Notes: a model not told the origin generated them from the letters alone. A stretch of DNA of 9,209 bases from CAZEER01 sp964586315 (GCA_964586315.1 CAZPHE010000083.1:1-9209); one strand, 5' to 3'. Numbered from the stretch's first letter, positions 1 through 7,840 are shown. Numbers and translations: made by a program.

Positions 1-622
1 CTGTATCACCTTCATGAAAAATAAATTCTGCAGTTGGAACAATTGTTTCTTGCCCTCTCAATATTGCAATAACACCAAAACGAAAATTATTATTGGATTT
101 TACAATCTGGCCAAGAGGTAGTTCATATATATTTTCACAATCCGAATCAATCTTTAATCCAAGCATAGTAAGCCTTCCTGATTCAAATTCCATCACTTGA
201 ACTGCATAGGGATGCTTGACAAGTCTAGTAATTTCTTCACAAGCTGCTTTTTCAGGATGAATTACAATATCTACACCAAATTTTTCTGGGCGTATAATAG
301 AGTCTTGAGTTGTATATTGCTGATTCCTTAATCTAGCAATAATCCTATTTGCACCTAGCTTGTGTGCCTGTTGAGATGCAATTAGATTTACTTCATCAAC
401 CCTTGTTAAACATAACACATAATCTGCATCACCAACTTTTGCTTCGTTTAGTGTATTTGGACTTGCTCCATTCCCTTCGACAACAATTACATCCAAATTT
501 TCTGATGCACGTCTACATTTTCGTGGATCAATATCGACAACTGTTATGTCGTAATCTTCCTCACTCAAGGCCTTGGCGACATGAAATCCTACCTCACCTC
601 CACCAATTATTACAACCTTCAT
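1..622 (-). CDS. trkA: TrkA-type potassium uptake regulator, N-terminal part (cut by window edge)
   Basis: The first 207 residues of a TrkA protein are visible, read from the reverse strand. TrkA is the cytoplasmic, NAD(H)-binding ring subunit that gates the TrkH/TrkG potassium channel. The start MKVVIIGGGEVG is the classic Rossmann glycine loop (residues 7-12), followed by VVDID with Asp30 placed to bind the NAD ribose. The first RCK_N domain covers about residues 1-120 and an RCK_C domain begins near 140. Full TrkA proteins have two such RCK pairs (about 450 residues), so more than half lies beyond position 1. The ATG at 620-622 gives the expected family N-terminus; an ATG a little upstream runs straight into a stop. 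It lies 59 bases after murA, has no clear ribosome binding site, and a trkH partner might follow outside the window. Family assignment is secure; its partner channel is not visible. Confidence 0.93.
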   Translation of the reverse strand, partial: MKVVIIGGGEVGFHVAKALSEEDYDITVVDIDPRKCRRASENLDVIVVEGNGASPNTLNEAKVGDADYVLCLTRVDEVNLIASQQAHKLGANRIIARLRNQQYTTQDSIIRPEKFGVDIVIHPEKAACEEITRLVKHPYAVQVMEFESGRLTMLGLKIDSDCENIYELPLGQIVKSNNNFRFGVIAILRGQETIVPTAEFIFHEGDT

Positions 623-642
623 ACGTTACTACTCATAAGATA

Positions 643-656
643 AACTTTACAAAGTT
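643..656. repeat. Short perfect inverted repeat between murA and trkA
   Basis: AACTTT-AC-AAAGTT is a 6-base dyad with a 2-base centre in the 59-base gap between the murA stop and the trkA start. It could be an operator half-site pair for trkA or simply chance in AT-rich DNA. The loop is too short and the stem too AT-rich for a normal intrinsic terminator. Confidence 0.3.
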
Positions 657-681
657 ACTCTTTTTCAGATAAAAAATAAAC

Positions 682-1932
682 CTAAGATATTACTCGTAAT
701 ATATCTGCACCTACGAACCTTAATTTTTCTTCAATATTCTCGTAACCACGATCTATATGATAGACTCTACTTACTGTTGTTTTACCATTTGCAATCAAGC
801 CTGCAATTATTAAAGATGCACTTGCTCTTATATCAGTTGACATCACTGGAGCACCATTTAATTTTCTAACTCCACGGACAAAGGCTGTATTATTATCCAC
901 TCTAATATTTGCACCAAATCGATTTAATTCTGGGATATGACTAAAACGGTCGCGATATACAGTATCAGTAATTATAGATGATCCATCGGCAATTGACATA
1001 AGCGCTATCCATTGAGCCTGTAAATCAGTTGGAAATCCAGGGTAAACAGCAGTAGTCATATCCACAGGTTTTATTGATTTTGCAGGTTTAATATTGATTG
1101 TATCATTAGTAGTTTTTATTTTAGCACCAACCTCTCTTAATTTGAGTAAAACTGTATCTAAATGCCTGGGAATCACATTGGTAAGAGTAATTTCTCCCAA
1201 TAATGCCCCTGCAATCAAAAATGTACCTGCTTCTATTCTATCAGGTATGATTCTGATATCTGCAGAATAAAGATTATCTACACCTTGAATAGTGATTCTT
1301 GAAGTCCCCAAACCATCTATTGATGCACCCATTTGATTTAAATATTCACATAATTGGACTATCTCAGGTTCACAGGCTGCATTTTCTAATATTGTAGTTC
1401 CTTTGGCTGTGGCCGCTGCCATAACAATATTACCTGTTGCTCCAACAGATGGAAATTCAAAACTTATATTTGCTCCTTTTAAACCATCAGTTTCAGCAAG
1501 AATATATCCACTATCAAGAGTAATTTTAGCGCCCAACATTTCCAAACCTTTTAAATGATAATCAACAGGACGAGGTCCCCATGCACATCCACCAGGTAAA
1601 GATACTTTTACATAACCAAATCGCGCTAACAAGGGTCCTAAAACATAAAATGAAGCCCGCATAGTTTTAACCAAATCATATGGTGCTTCAGGGTTATTTA
1701 CTGTAGAACCATCAATTTCTAAACAGTTGTTTTTAAAAGTACAGTTCGCACCTACTATTTCCATAAGTTTGATCATCGTACGTGTATCTCTTAAATTGGG
1801 AACACGATTTATAATACTCTTCCCTTTCGACATTAATGAAGCAGCCATAACAGGTAAAACAGCATTTTTCGCACCACTAATTTTCACAATTCCCTTAAGT
1901 GAATTTTGACCTTCTATAATGATTTTATCCAC
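682..1932 (-). CDS. murA: UDP-N-acetylglucosamine 1-carboxyvinyltransferase MurA
   Basis: MurA transfers enolpyruvate from phosphoenolpyruvate to the 3'-OH of UDP-GlcNAc in the cytoplasm, the first committed step of peptidoglycan synthesis and the target of fosfomycin. At 416 residues it is the normal length for the two-lobed EPSP-synthase fold. Visible landmarks are KISGAKNA with Lys22 and Asn23, MRAS around Arg92, the active-site loop LPGGCAWGPRPVD with Cys116 (E. coli Cys115), FPTDLQAQ with catalytic Asp303 (E. coli Asp305), TDIRASASL at 366-374 and YHIDRGYE at 391-398. Because the active-site residue is Cys rather than Asp, fosfomycin sensitivity is expected (inference). The start is GTG at 1930-1932, sharing one base with the recN TAG stop; it gives the usual M-x-K-I-x-I-x-G N-terminus and has an AAGG-type site in the end of recN. 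It ends the compact HAD-to-murA run. Confidence 0.97.
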   Translation of the reverse strand: MDKIIIEGQNSLKGIVKISGAKNAVLPVMAASLMSKGKSIINRVPNLRDTRTMIKLMEIVGANCTFKNNCLEIDGSTVNNPEAPYDLVKTMRASFYVLGPLLARFGYVKVSLPGGCAWGPRPVDYHLKGLEMLGAKITLDSGYILAETDGLKGANISFEFPSVGATGNIVMAAATAKGTTILENAACEPEIVQLCEYLNQMGASIDGLGTSRITIQGVDNLYSADIRIIPDRIEAGTFLIAGALLGEITLTNVIPRHLDTVLLKLREVGAKIKTTNDTINIKPAKSIKPVDMTTAVYPGFPTDLQAQWIALMSIADGSSIITDTVYRDRFSHIPELNRFGANIRVDNNTAFVRGVRKLNGAPVMSTDIRASASLIIAGLIANGKTTVSRVYHIDRGYENIEEKLRFVGADILRVIS

Positions 1933-3533
1933 TATGCCTTCGCCTTTTGTCTACCCACAAATAAATCTTGGATGATATTTGAACTTTCATTTTTATTTAA
2001 ATATTTCAAATCTACAAATGTCTGATTCTCTTTTACGTACTTTACAATATGGAGATGCTGATCAGCATGGCGAGCTATCTGAGATAAATGAGTAATACAA
2101 ATTACCTGTTTAGTTTTGGAAATTTTTGAAAGATGCTTGGCTACCATTTCCGCTGCCTTTCCTGATATTCCAGAATCAACTTCATCAAAAACAAGGGTAT
2201 TTACAGGATCTGAATCTTGAAATACAGTTTTTATTGCAAGCATTATCCTTGAAACCTCACCACCAGATGCAACTAGAGATAAGGGTTTTACTGGTTCACC
2301 TAAATTTGTTGATAAATAAAATTCAACTATGTCAATGCCTTTGGGGTTACATGAAAATAATTTTTGGTTAAGGCTAACAAAACCATTTTTAGCCTCATCT
2401 GTATCGATACGAATAATAAATTTTGATTCAGGCATATTTAATCCTGACATTGCATCTTCAATTTTTTTTGATAATTCTTTAGATTTTTTCTTACGTCTTT
2501 TATGTATTTCAATTGCTTTCTTAGAAAAGATATTTTCCTTTTCAATTATGGCTTCAGATAAATTTTTTTCAGTCTTCTCTGGATTTTTTAAAGATATAAG
2601 TTCTTTTTGTATAGCTCTACGTTCTTCTATAACAGACTCTATAGAGCCTCCATATTTTCTTTTTAATGATTCAAGGGCACTGATTCTACCTTCAATTTCA
2701 TAAATATCATTCTGATTGAAATCTGTTTTTAATAGCTGAGAAGAGATTATGGAGCAAGCTTCTTCTAATTGTATCATAGAATTATTGATGAATTCAATTA
2801 TCTTGGTAGCTTTTGGTTCAAAATTTTGAATAGAGTTTAAATCATTTTGAATTTTTGCTAGTTGATCAATAAGAGATTCATCATTATCATTTAATGATCT
2901 TTGGATATTTTGTAAAGTTTCAATTATGTTTTCAATATTACATAGTTTTTTATATTTCTGGTCTAGTTTATAATCTTCTTCAGGTAGTGGATCAATTGCA
3001 TCAATTTCACTAGCTTGAAATTTTAATAATTCTAATTTATTCTTATGGTTTTGTGAAGATTTACGTAATAAATCTAATTTTGATCTTAGATTAAATAATT
3101 CAGCATAGATTACCCCCAACGACTCAACATCACCCTTATGGTTACAATATAAATCCAAGTAATCAATATGGCTTTTACTATTTAAAATTAGCTGATGTTC
3201 ATTTTGACCATGAAAATCTACTTTAGCTTCATTATTTTTTTTCAAATTTATTATAGATAGTGGTTCATCATTTTGAAAAGATTTTGTTTTACCTTTACTT
3301 GAGATTAATCTTCTAATCAGTCTATCTGTAAACTCTGTTTCAATAACCGCTCTTCTGGAACCATTTCTAACCATTAATTTGTCAGCTTTAGCACCTAGTG
3401 CAACACCTAGTGCTTCTAAAAGTAAAGATTTACCCGATCCGGTTTCACCAGTAATGACAGTTAGCCCAGATTTAAAATTGATATTAACCTCATCAATAAT
3501 TGCATAATCCTTAATATATAAACGCCTTATCAT
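1932..3533 (-). CDS. recN: DNA repair protein RecN (SMC-like ATPase), slightly short
   Basis: RecN is a cytoplasmic SMC-family ATPase that acts early in recombinational repair of double-strand breaks together with RecA. The N-terminus MIRRLYIKDYAIID is typical, with Walker A GETGSGKS at residues 29-36. The RecN-specific HGQNEHQ motif is at 108-114. A coiled-coil arm, rich in Lys, Glu and Leu, spans about 145-360. The ABC signature VASGGEVSR is at 421-429, Walker B LVFDEVDSGISG at 447-458, and the switch histidine in CITHLSQ near 482. The length of 533 is below the usual 550 or so: about 20 residues are missing before the RRLISSKGK segment, and the C-terminus stops soon after DLFVG without the usual final helix. 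The catalytic set is intact, so it should be active. Its ATG overlaps the VanZ-family stop by four bases (ATGA), and its TAG overlaps the murA GTG by one. Confidence 0.95.
   Translation of the reverse strand: MIRRLYIKDYAIIDEVNINFKSGLTVITGETGSGKSLLLEALGVALGAKADKLMVRNGSRRAVIETEFTDRLIRRLISSKGKTKSFQNDEPLSIINLKKNNEAKVDFHGQNEHQLILNSKSHIDYLDLYCNHKGDVESLGVIYAELFNLRSKLDLLRKSSQNHKNKLELLKFQASEIDAIDPLPEEDYKLDQKYKKLCNIENIIETLQNIQRSLNDNDESLIDQLAKIQNDLNSIQNFEPKATKIIEFINNSMIQLEEACSIISSQLLKTDFNQNDIYEIEGRISALESLKRKYGGSIESVIEERRAIQKELISLKNPEKTEKNLSEAIIEKENIFSKKAIEIHKRRKKKSKELSKKIEDAMSGLNMPESKFIIRIDTDEAKNGFVSLNQKLFSCNPKGIDIVEFYLSTNLGEPVKPLSLVASGGEVSRIMLAIKTVFQDSDPVNTLVFDEVDSGISGKAAEMVAKHLSKISKTKQVICITHLSQIARHADQHLHIVKYVKENQTFVDLKYLNKNESSNIIQDLFVGRQKAKA
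1937..1947 (-). promoter_or_regulatory. Probable ribosome binding site for the GTG start of murA
   Basis: Reading on the reverse strand, AAAGGCGAAGG lies within the last codons of recN, with the nearer GAAGG ending four bases before the GTG. It supports the GTG start and is one of the few purine-rich Shine-Dalgarno-like sites in the window. Confidence 0.5.
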
Positions 3534-3874
3534 GATGATTTATTTAAGAAAGATCCAGTAATTACGCCTAAAATTACACCAATTCCATCTGCTATAATAT
3601 CATAATGACTGGGAAACCTACCAGGGATCATAGATTGCCAAGCTTCATCAATGCAACCAAAAATAATGCCGGAAATAGGTAATACCAATTTGGGGGATTT
3701 TATTTCTTCCTTAAAAGCACGAAATGCAAGCCAACCCATAATAGCATATTCTAGTATATGCAGTAATTTATCCCAGCTAAGATTTATAACCGAAGGTATA
3801 GATTTGCCTGGAATACTAGAGCCACAAATAATTAATAGGAGAAAAAAATAAAACTGCTTTTTAGGATCTTTCAT
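3530..3874 (-). CDS. VanZ-family small membrane protein
   Basis: This 114-residue protein has about four hydrophobic segments (roughly 7-20, 37-53, 62-75 and 92-110), so it should lie in the inner membrane. VanZ-family marks are present: DKLLHILEY at 35-43, the DEAWQ box at 76-80, PGR at 84-86 and the D-x-x-x-D-G-x-G segment at 92-99, where most relatives have Asn instead of Asp96. The founding member, enterococcal VanZ, gives low-level teicoplanin resistance, but most family members sit in unrelated housekeeping loci and their role is unknown. No vancomycin-cluster gene is nearby, so a resistance role should not be assumed. The ATG at 3872-3874 overlaps the end of nnrD by 14 bases, and the stop overlaps the recN ATG by four. 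Placement between cofactor genes and recN/murA may reflect shared transcription rather than shared function. Confidence 0.85.
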   Translation of the reverse strand: MKDPKKQFYFFLLLIICGSSIPGKSIPSVINLSWDKLLHILEYAIMGWLAFRAFKEEIKSPKLVLPISGIIFGCIDEAWQSMIPGRFPSHYDIIADGIGVILGVITGSFLNKSS

Positions 3875-5393
3875 AATCTGATATGACTAAAGGAACTGTA
3901 TTTAATAAATCTGATGCGACCTGCCCTCTATAACCTTTTTCTCTTACTAAATAATCCGATGCTTTACCATGTATAAATGATCCCAATGCTGCGGCATCAA
4001 AAGTATCTAATCCCTGTGCTATTAACCCGGAAATCATACCTGCTAATACATCCCCAGTACCTGCCGTTGCTAATCCAGGATTTCCTGTTGTGTTTACTAT
4101 ACCTATTTTACTATTAAATGTACAGATTGGAATTTGCTTTACTAAAATAGTATGATTAAACATTTTCATTTTATCATCCATGATATTTGGAAAATCTGCA
4201 ATAATTCTATCTGAATCATATCCAGTTAAATTAGATAATTCACCTAGATGTGGAGTAATAACTAATGGATGTTTTCTATTATTTAATTTATTTAAGGCTC
4301 CGGAGAATGGAAATAAACCATCAGCATCTAATATAACTGGTTTACAAATATTTTTAACCAGTTTTATAATTAATTTTTTTGTTGATTTAAAACGACCCAT
4401 TCCTGGTCCGATTAATACTGAGTCTGCCCACTCTACCTTATCCATTATTTCATCAAAATGAGTTTCATCTAAATGACCTAATCCATTATCTTCTAAGCAG
4501 TATGTCATTCCTTCGATTATTGTTCTTTCATAGATTGCATTAAGCGATGATGGTGCTACAGTAATGGTTAATCCAGTTCCACATCTTAAAGCACCATAAG
4601 TAGAAAGGATTGCTGCTCCTGTCATATTTTTAGAACCTGCAATAATTAAGACTTTTCCAGATAAATATTTATTTAAATCTATGCGAGGCTTTTTTAAAAA
4701 TAACTTTGCCTTAGATTCAGAAAATTGCCGCCATTCCATTCCTGTTAATTTGATATCATCTAAATTTGGATAACCTATATCTGTTATTCTAACATCACCA
4801 GAATAATGAGGCCCATTTCGAAAAATCATACCTATTTTTGGAGCACCAAAAGTTAATGTCACATCAGCTTTTACAGAATTTGGATTTGAGTTACCTGAAA
4901 AACCATTTAGACCTGAAGGAATATCAATAGCTAATACTTTTAATGATAATTGATTTATCCATTTGATCCAAGATTGTAATTCTTTACTAAGTTCTCCCTT
5001 TAATCCAATTCCTAATAACCCATCTATAATAAGATTTGATTCTTGGATCTCTGGTATATTTAACCCATAAGTAATTGGTATATTTAACTTTTCACAAGCT
5101 CTGTGAAAAAATAAAGAATCACCTTTAATCTTTTCTTTAGAGATAATTGAATGGATATTAATTCTATACTGATATTTATGGATTATTGAAGCGGCAGAAA
5201 AACCATCACCACCATTATTGCCTTTGCCACATATTACAAATATTTTTGGTTGTTCAAAATGAGCTATTAATTCTAAAGCTTTTTCTGCAATGCATTGTCC
5301 AGCATTGCCCATCAAAGTTTTCCCAGAAATATTAAATTCTTTTATTGAGAGATGATCTAATTCGTATGCTTGACTAGGAGTCAATAATCTCAT
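3861..5393 (-). CDS. nnrD: Bifunctional NAD(P)H-hydrate epimerase / ADP-dependent NAD(P)H-hydrate dehydratase
   Basis: This metabolite-repair enzyme restores NADH and NADPH that have become hydrated (NADHX, NADPHX). The N-terminal YjeF_N half (about 1-215) interconverts the R and S hydrates and shows GKGNNGGDGF at 56-65, DGLLGIGLKGEL at 124-135 and IDIPSGLNG at 156-164. The C-terminal ribokinase-like half (about 235-505) dehydrates the S form with ADP. It shows GSKNMTGAA at 253-261, LIGPGMG at 327-333, ILDADGL at 354-360, ITPHLGEL at 379-386 and NPGLATAGTGDVLAG at 438-452 with the catalytic Asp448. At 510 residues it is full length for the fused bacterial form (called Nnr or YjeF in E. coli). 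The ATG overlaps the acpS stop by four bases, an arrangement with acpS seen in many bacteria, and its end overlaps the VanZ-family gene by 14. No Shine-Dalgarno site precedes it, so coupling to acpS translation is likely. Confidence 0.96.
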   Translation of the reverse strand: MRLLTPSQAYELDHLSIKEFNISGKTLMGNAGQCIAEKALELIAHFEQPKIFVICGKGNNGGDGFSAASIIHKYQYRINIHSIISKEKIKGDSLFFHRACEKLNIPITYGLNIPEIQESNLIIDGLLGIGLKGELSKELQSWIKWINQLSLKVLAIDIPSGLNGFSGNSNPNSVKADVTLTFGAPKIGMIFRNGPHYSGDVRITDIGYPNLDDIKLTGMEWRQFSESKAKLFLKKPRIDLNKYLSGKVLIIAGSKNMTGAAILSTYGALRCGTGLTITVAPSSLNAIYERTIIEGMTYCLEDNGLGHLDETHFDEIMDKVEWADSVLIGPGMGRFKSTKKLIIKLVKNICKPVILDADGLFPFSGALNKLNNRKHPLVITPHLGELSNLTGYDSDRIIADFPNIMDDKMKMFNHTILVKQIPICTFNSKIGIVNTTGNPGLATAGTGDVLAGMISGLIAQGLDTFDAAALGSFIHGKASDYLVREKGYRGQVASDLLNTVPLVISDYERS

Positions 5394-5767
5394 TTATAAA
5401 TAAATATAGCTGATGCAATTGCGTGTTCGTTTGTATGAGAAATAGAGACTCGGCAAAACCCATTACATTTAAATTCAAGAACCACTTGTGGCTTCCCTGA
5501 CGCTTTAGAATGTATATCAATGGAAGTAAATGATATTGGATTCTTAAAACCCGTTGACTTAATGGCTTTAATTACAGCTTCTTTTGCAGCGAACCTTCCA
5601 GAATAATGGATAGAAGGATTTGCTTTAGAATCACAATATTTTTGTTCTGACTTAGTATATATTTTATTTAAAAACCTCAGTCCATTATCTCTAATAGCAG
5701 AACGAATCCTAGAAACTTCAACTATATCTGTACCTATAAAAATATCAGACTTTTCTGTTTTTTTCAT
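5390..5767 (-). CDS. acpS: Holo-[acyl-carrier-protein] synthase AcpS
   Basis: AcpS moves the 4'-phosphopantetheine arm of coenzyme A onto the serine of apo-acyl carrier protein, switching on fatty acid synthesis in the cytoplasm. At 125 residues it is the standard short trimeric type. Seen directly are FIGTDIVEVSRI at 10-21 with the Mg-binding Asp14, YTKSEQKYC at 37-45, GRFAAKEAVIKAI at 57-69 with Mg-binding Glu63, and VSISHTNEHAIASA at 107-120. The N-terminus has about seven residues ahead of the GTDIVE core, slightly longer than usual; no later ATG would keep the core. The start lies within the end of the HAD gene (23-base overlap) and the TGA overlaps the nnrD ATG by four bases. Confidence 0.96.
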   Translation of the reverse strand: MKKTEKSDIFIGTDIVEVSRIRSAIRDNGLRFLNKIYTKSEQKYCDSKANPSIHYSGRFAAKEAVIKAIKSTGFKNPISFTSIDIHSKASGKPQVVLEFKCNGFCRVSISHTNEHAIASAIFIYK

Positions 5768-6443
5768 TTATGATAGAAACTAACTGATATATATCATTTA
5801 AATCCCAATCAGCACCTGAATGGATGGTACCAAATGTATCACCATAACGAGCAAAGGCTGTTTTCATACCAATCTGCTTTGCTCCCACTACATCACGTTC
5901 AGGCCAATCACCAACCATAATAGTCTCTTCTGGATTAAGTTTTAAAACGTCTAAACTCATTTTAAATGGTTTTTCGGATGGTTTCCGTTCTCCAGTATCA
6001 TCGAATGTAATGACTACATCAAAAAAATGATAAAGATTAAGATAATATATTCGCATCCAAGCTTCCCTACTTGGAGCATCAGATACAACTCCAAGTTTTA
6101 TACCTGCTTTGACTAGAGCCATAAGAGTTTTATTTACATTAGGATAAGCCATAAGATTCGCTTCTCTTGCACGTCTGTATGCTACAATACCTGCTGCAAG
6201 AAATTTATGTTCTACATATCCGATCTGTTTTTCAATAAATACATCAAAAACTTTTTGGTTTTCCCAACCAAATTCTTCATAGATGGCTATTATCTCGCTA
6301 TAAGATAATTTTTCATCAATAATAAGACCAGCTTCAATCATACCTTTTATAGCTGCTTTAACTGCAAATTCTTTCATCTTCATAAAATCAAGCAACGTAT
6401 TATCTAAATCAAATACAACACCTTTGATTTTGGCATTGTTCAT
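5745..6443 (-). CDS. HAD-superfamily phosphatase (subfamily I, helical cap), substrate unknown
   Basis: A 232-residue cytoplasmic HAD hydrolase. Motif I is VVFDLDNTLLDF, with nucleophile Asp12 and acid/base Asp14. Motif II is the Ser of VVSDAP (Ser121). Motif III is a lysine in GERKPSEKPF (Lys154 or Lys158). Motif IV is VGDWPERDVVGAK, with Asp179 and Asp184. A helical C1 cap fills roughly residues 22-105. This layout fits phosphoglycolate phosphatase or YjjG-like nucleotidase relatives, but the substrate cannot be read from sequence. All catalytic residues are present. It starts three bases after the TPR gene stop and overlaps acpS by 23 bases. Its place next to nnrD would suit a housecleaning role on damaged metabolites, though this is only inference from context. 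There is no Shine-Dalgarno site. Confidence 0.88.
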   Translation of the reverse strand: MNNAKIKGVVFDLDNTLLDFMKMKEFAVKAAIKGMIEAGLIIDEKLSYSEIIAIYEEFGWENQKVFDVFIEKQIGYVEHKFLAAGIVAYRRAREANLMAYPNVNKTLMALVKAGIKLGVVSDAPSREAWMRIYYLNLYHFFDVVITFDDTGERKPSEKPFKMSLDVLKLNPEETIMVGDWPERDVVGAKQIGMKTAFARYGDTFGTIHSGADWDLNDIYQLVSIINEKNRKV

Positions 6444-6446
6444 ATT

Positions 6447-7745
6447 TTACTTTTCGTATTTTGTAGGATTATTAATCTCATCAATTTTACGTTCAGCCAT
6501 TTTCCGCCATTCTCTATCTTTACGTGCTTCTTCAAAATGTCTTTTTGCTCTAATTTTATTTTTTCGACCCATCTCTGCCAATCCTAATTCTAACCAGCCT
6601 CCACCAAATTTCTTTTTTAGATCAACACAATTTTGTGCTGCAGATAGTGCTAAATCCCATTTTTCTAGATGATTATATGCAGATGCTAGATTAAAATATT
6701 TATTATAATCTTTATTATCTAAATTAGTTGAGATATTTAATGCTTCTGCAGCTAGATCATATTTATTTTGCTCTATGTGCAATATACCTAGTCTCATAAA
6801 TCCATCTGCATATTCTGGATCAATTTGTGTAACAATTTTCAATACATCTTCTGCTAACTGATATTCTTCTTCATCAGTATATAACTTCCCAAGATTACCA
6901 TAAGCTTTTGAATAGGCGGGGTTTATTTCTATTGCTTTATTATAGTGTGTTTTTGCTTCTTTGTTATTTCCATCTGATTCATATACACTTGCCAATGTGA
7001 ACCAAGTTTTATCATGATCTGGTTTTATTTCTAAGACTTTATTTAATGATTCAATTGCAGCTTTGGATTTTCCCTGTTTTTTTTGTAAAACACCAAGTTG
7101 GAAATATGCTAAATAAAATTGTGGATCAAATTCTAATGCTTTCTCATAGTAGTTTATAGCTTTAACAATGTCACCTCTTTTATAAGACTTATTTCCAGCA
7201 TTCAAAAATTGTTTTGTTACATTATCCAACCCTTTTCTTGCTTTATGATGTTCAGGATAGATATCTAGGGCATTTTTAAAATAATTTGCCGCAGCTTCAA
7301 TATCTTTTTGGCGAAATTTTGTTAACCCTTTGTAGAATTCAGCATCAGAAAAATATGGATGCTCTTTAGAGATAGCATCATATTCTTTCATCGCATCTTC
7401 GTAGTTACCCTGCTGGACATTGCGTGTACCATTTTGTATATGTTCAGTGATTTTAGCTATTTTATTTGCCCACTCTCTAAAGTCTTCATCTTTCTGCACC
7501 GCTTGAATAGAGTATTCATTTGCTTTTTTTAAATCACCTTTATGGAGATTTAATTTGGATAATCCCTGTAAGGCGGGCGCAAATGATGGATCCATTTGTA
7601 AAGCGGAATTAAATGATGACTCTGCAGAAGATAAATCTCCAGAAGATAATTGTGATTCACCTTGATTAAATAAAGATTCTGGATCTTGTGAAAATACAAT
7701 AGTAAAGATTAATATAAATATTAATGTTTTCATTATCATCGACAT
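6447..7745 (-). CDS. Exported TPR-repeat protein
   Basis: A 432-residue protein with a hydrophobic N-terminal signal peptide (about residues 5-18, possible cleavage after ...VFSQ at 20), so it should act in the periplasm or at the outer membrane. Its body is almost wholly tetratricopeptide repeats, about ten 34-residue helix pairs. The clearest run from 180 to 345, with W/Y-x-x-L-G/A-x-x-Y and A-x-x-x-Y/F-x-x-A-L-x-x-x-P signatures such as AINYYEKALEFDP and AKTHYNKAIEINP. The tail is basic (KMAERKIDEINNPTKYEK). TPR proteins are scaffolds, and no enzyme domain is present, so the partner is unknown. The start ATG at 7743-7745 has a GAGG five bases upstream; two more ATGs follow at codons 3 and 5 and could also serve. 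It lies 95 bases after the coiled-coil gene and three bases before the HAD gene. Confidence 0.9.
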   Translation of the reverse strand: MSMIMKTLIFILIFTIVFSQDPESLFNQGESQLSSGDLSSAESSFNSALQMDPSFAPALQGLSKLNLHKGDLKKANEYSIQAVQKDEDFREWANKIAKITEHIQNGTRNVQQGNYEDAMKEYDAISKEHPYFSDAEFYKGLTKFRQKDIEAAANYFKNALDIYPEHHKARKGLDNVTKQFLNAGNKSYKRGDIVKAINYYEKALEFDPQFYLAYFQLGVLQKKQGKSKAAIESLNKVLEIKPDHDKTWFTLASVYESDGNNKEAKTHYNKAIEINPAYSKAYGNLGKLYTDEEEYQLAEDVLKIVTQIDPEYADGFMRLGILHIEQNKYDLAAEALNISTNLDNKDYNKYFNLASAYNHLEKWDLALSAAQNCVDLKKKFGGGWLELGLAEMGRKNKIRAKRHFEEARKDREWRKMAERKIDEINNPTKYEK

Positions 7746-7748
7746 GCT

Positions 7749-7755
7749 ATCCTCA
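7749..7755 (-). promoter_or_regulatory. Ribosome binding site of the TPR gene
   Basis: TGAGGAT on the reverse strand puts GAGG five bases before the first ATG, which favours this start over the ATGs at codons 3 and 5. It is the clearest Shine-Dalgarno site in the window. Confidence 0.6.
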
Positions 7756-7840
7756 TTATTTATTCAATATTTAAATAAGAAATTATCAAAAATATTAAGA
7801 CGAATTTTAACATAATTAATTAAAGTTTATTATTATAGAA

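Noticed and set aside
349..672. Open frame on the plus strand over the trkA region
   Set aside because: It is antisense to a clear TrkA Rossmann domain and its product is low-complexity (Leu, His, Gln rich) with no family likeness.
1727..2703. Plus-strand open frames over murA and recN
   Set aside because: These are antisense shadows of two strongly conserved genes and have no recognisable domain.
3530..3874. Glycopeptide resistance determinant
   Set aside because: The VanZ-like protein stands alone among housekeeping genes with no vanA/H/X/R/S neighbours; family membership does not show resistance.
3651..4461. Plus-strand open frames over the VanZ-family gene and nnrD
   Set aside because: They overlap conserved motifs on the other strand and show no protein-like features of their own.
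6424..6672. Plus-strand open frame with a hydrophobic start over the TPR gene tail
   Set aside because: The hydrophobic run is a by-product of antisense reading of Lys- and Asn-rich codons; the minus-strand TPR gene explains the DNA.
7746..7840. Possible terminator or promoter between the coiled-coil and TPR genes
   Set aside because: There is no GC-containing stem followed by a T run. A perfect TATAAT exists on the reverse strand at 7832-7837, but no acceptable -35 box lies 16-18 bases upstream, and such hexamers are expected by chance in DNA this AT-rich.
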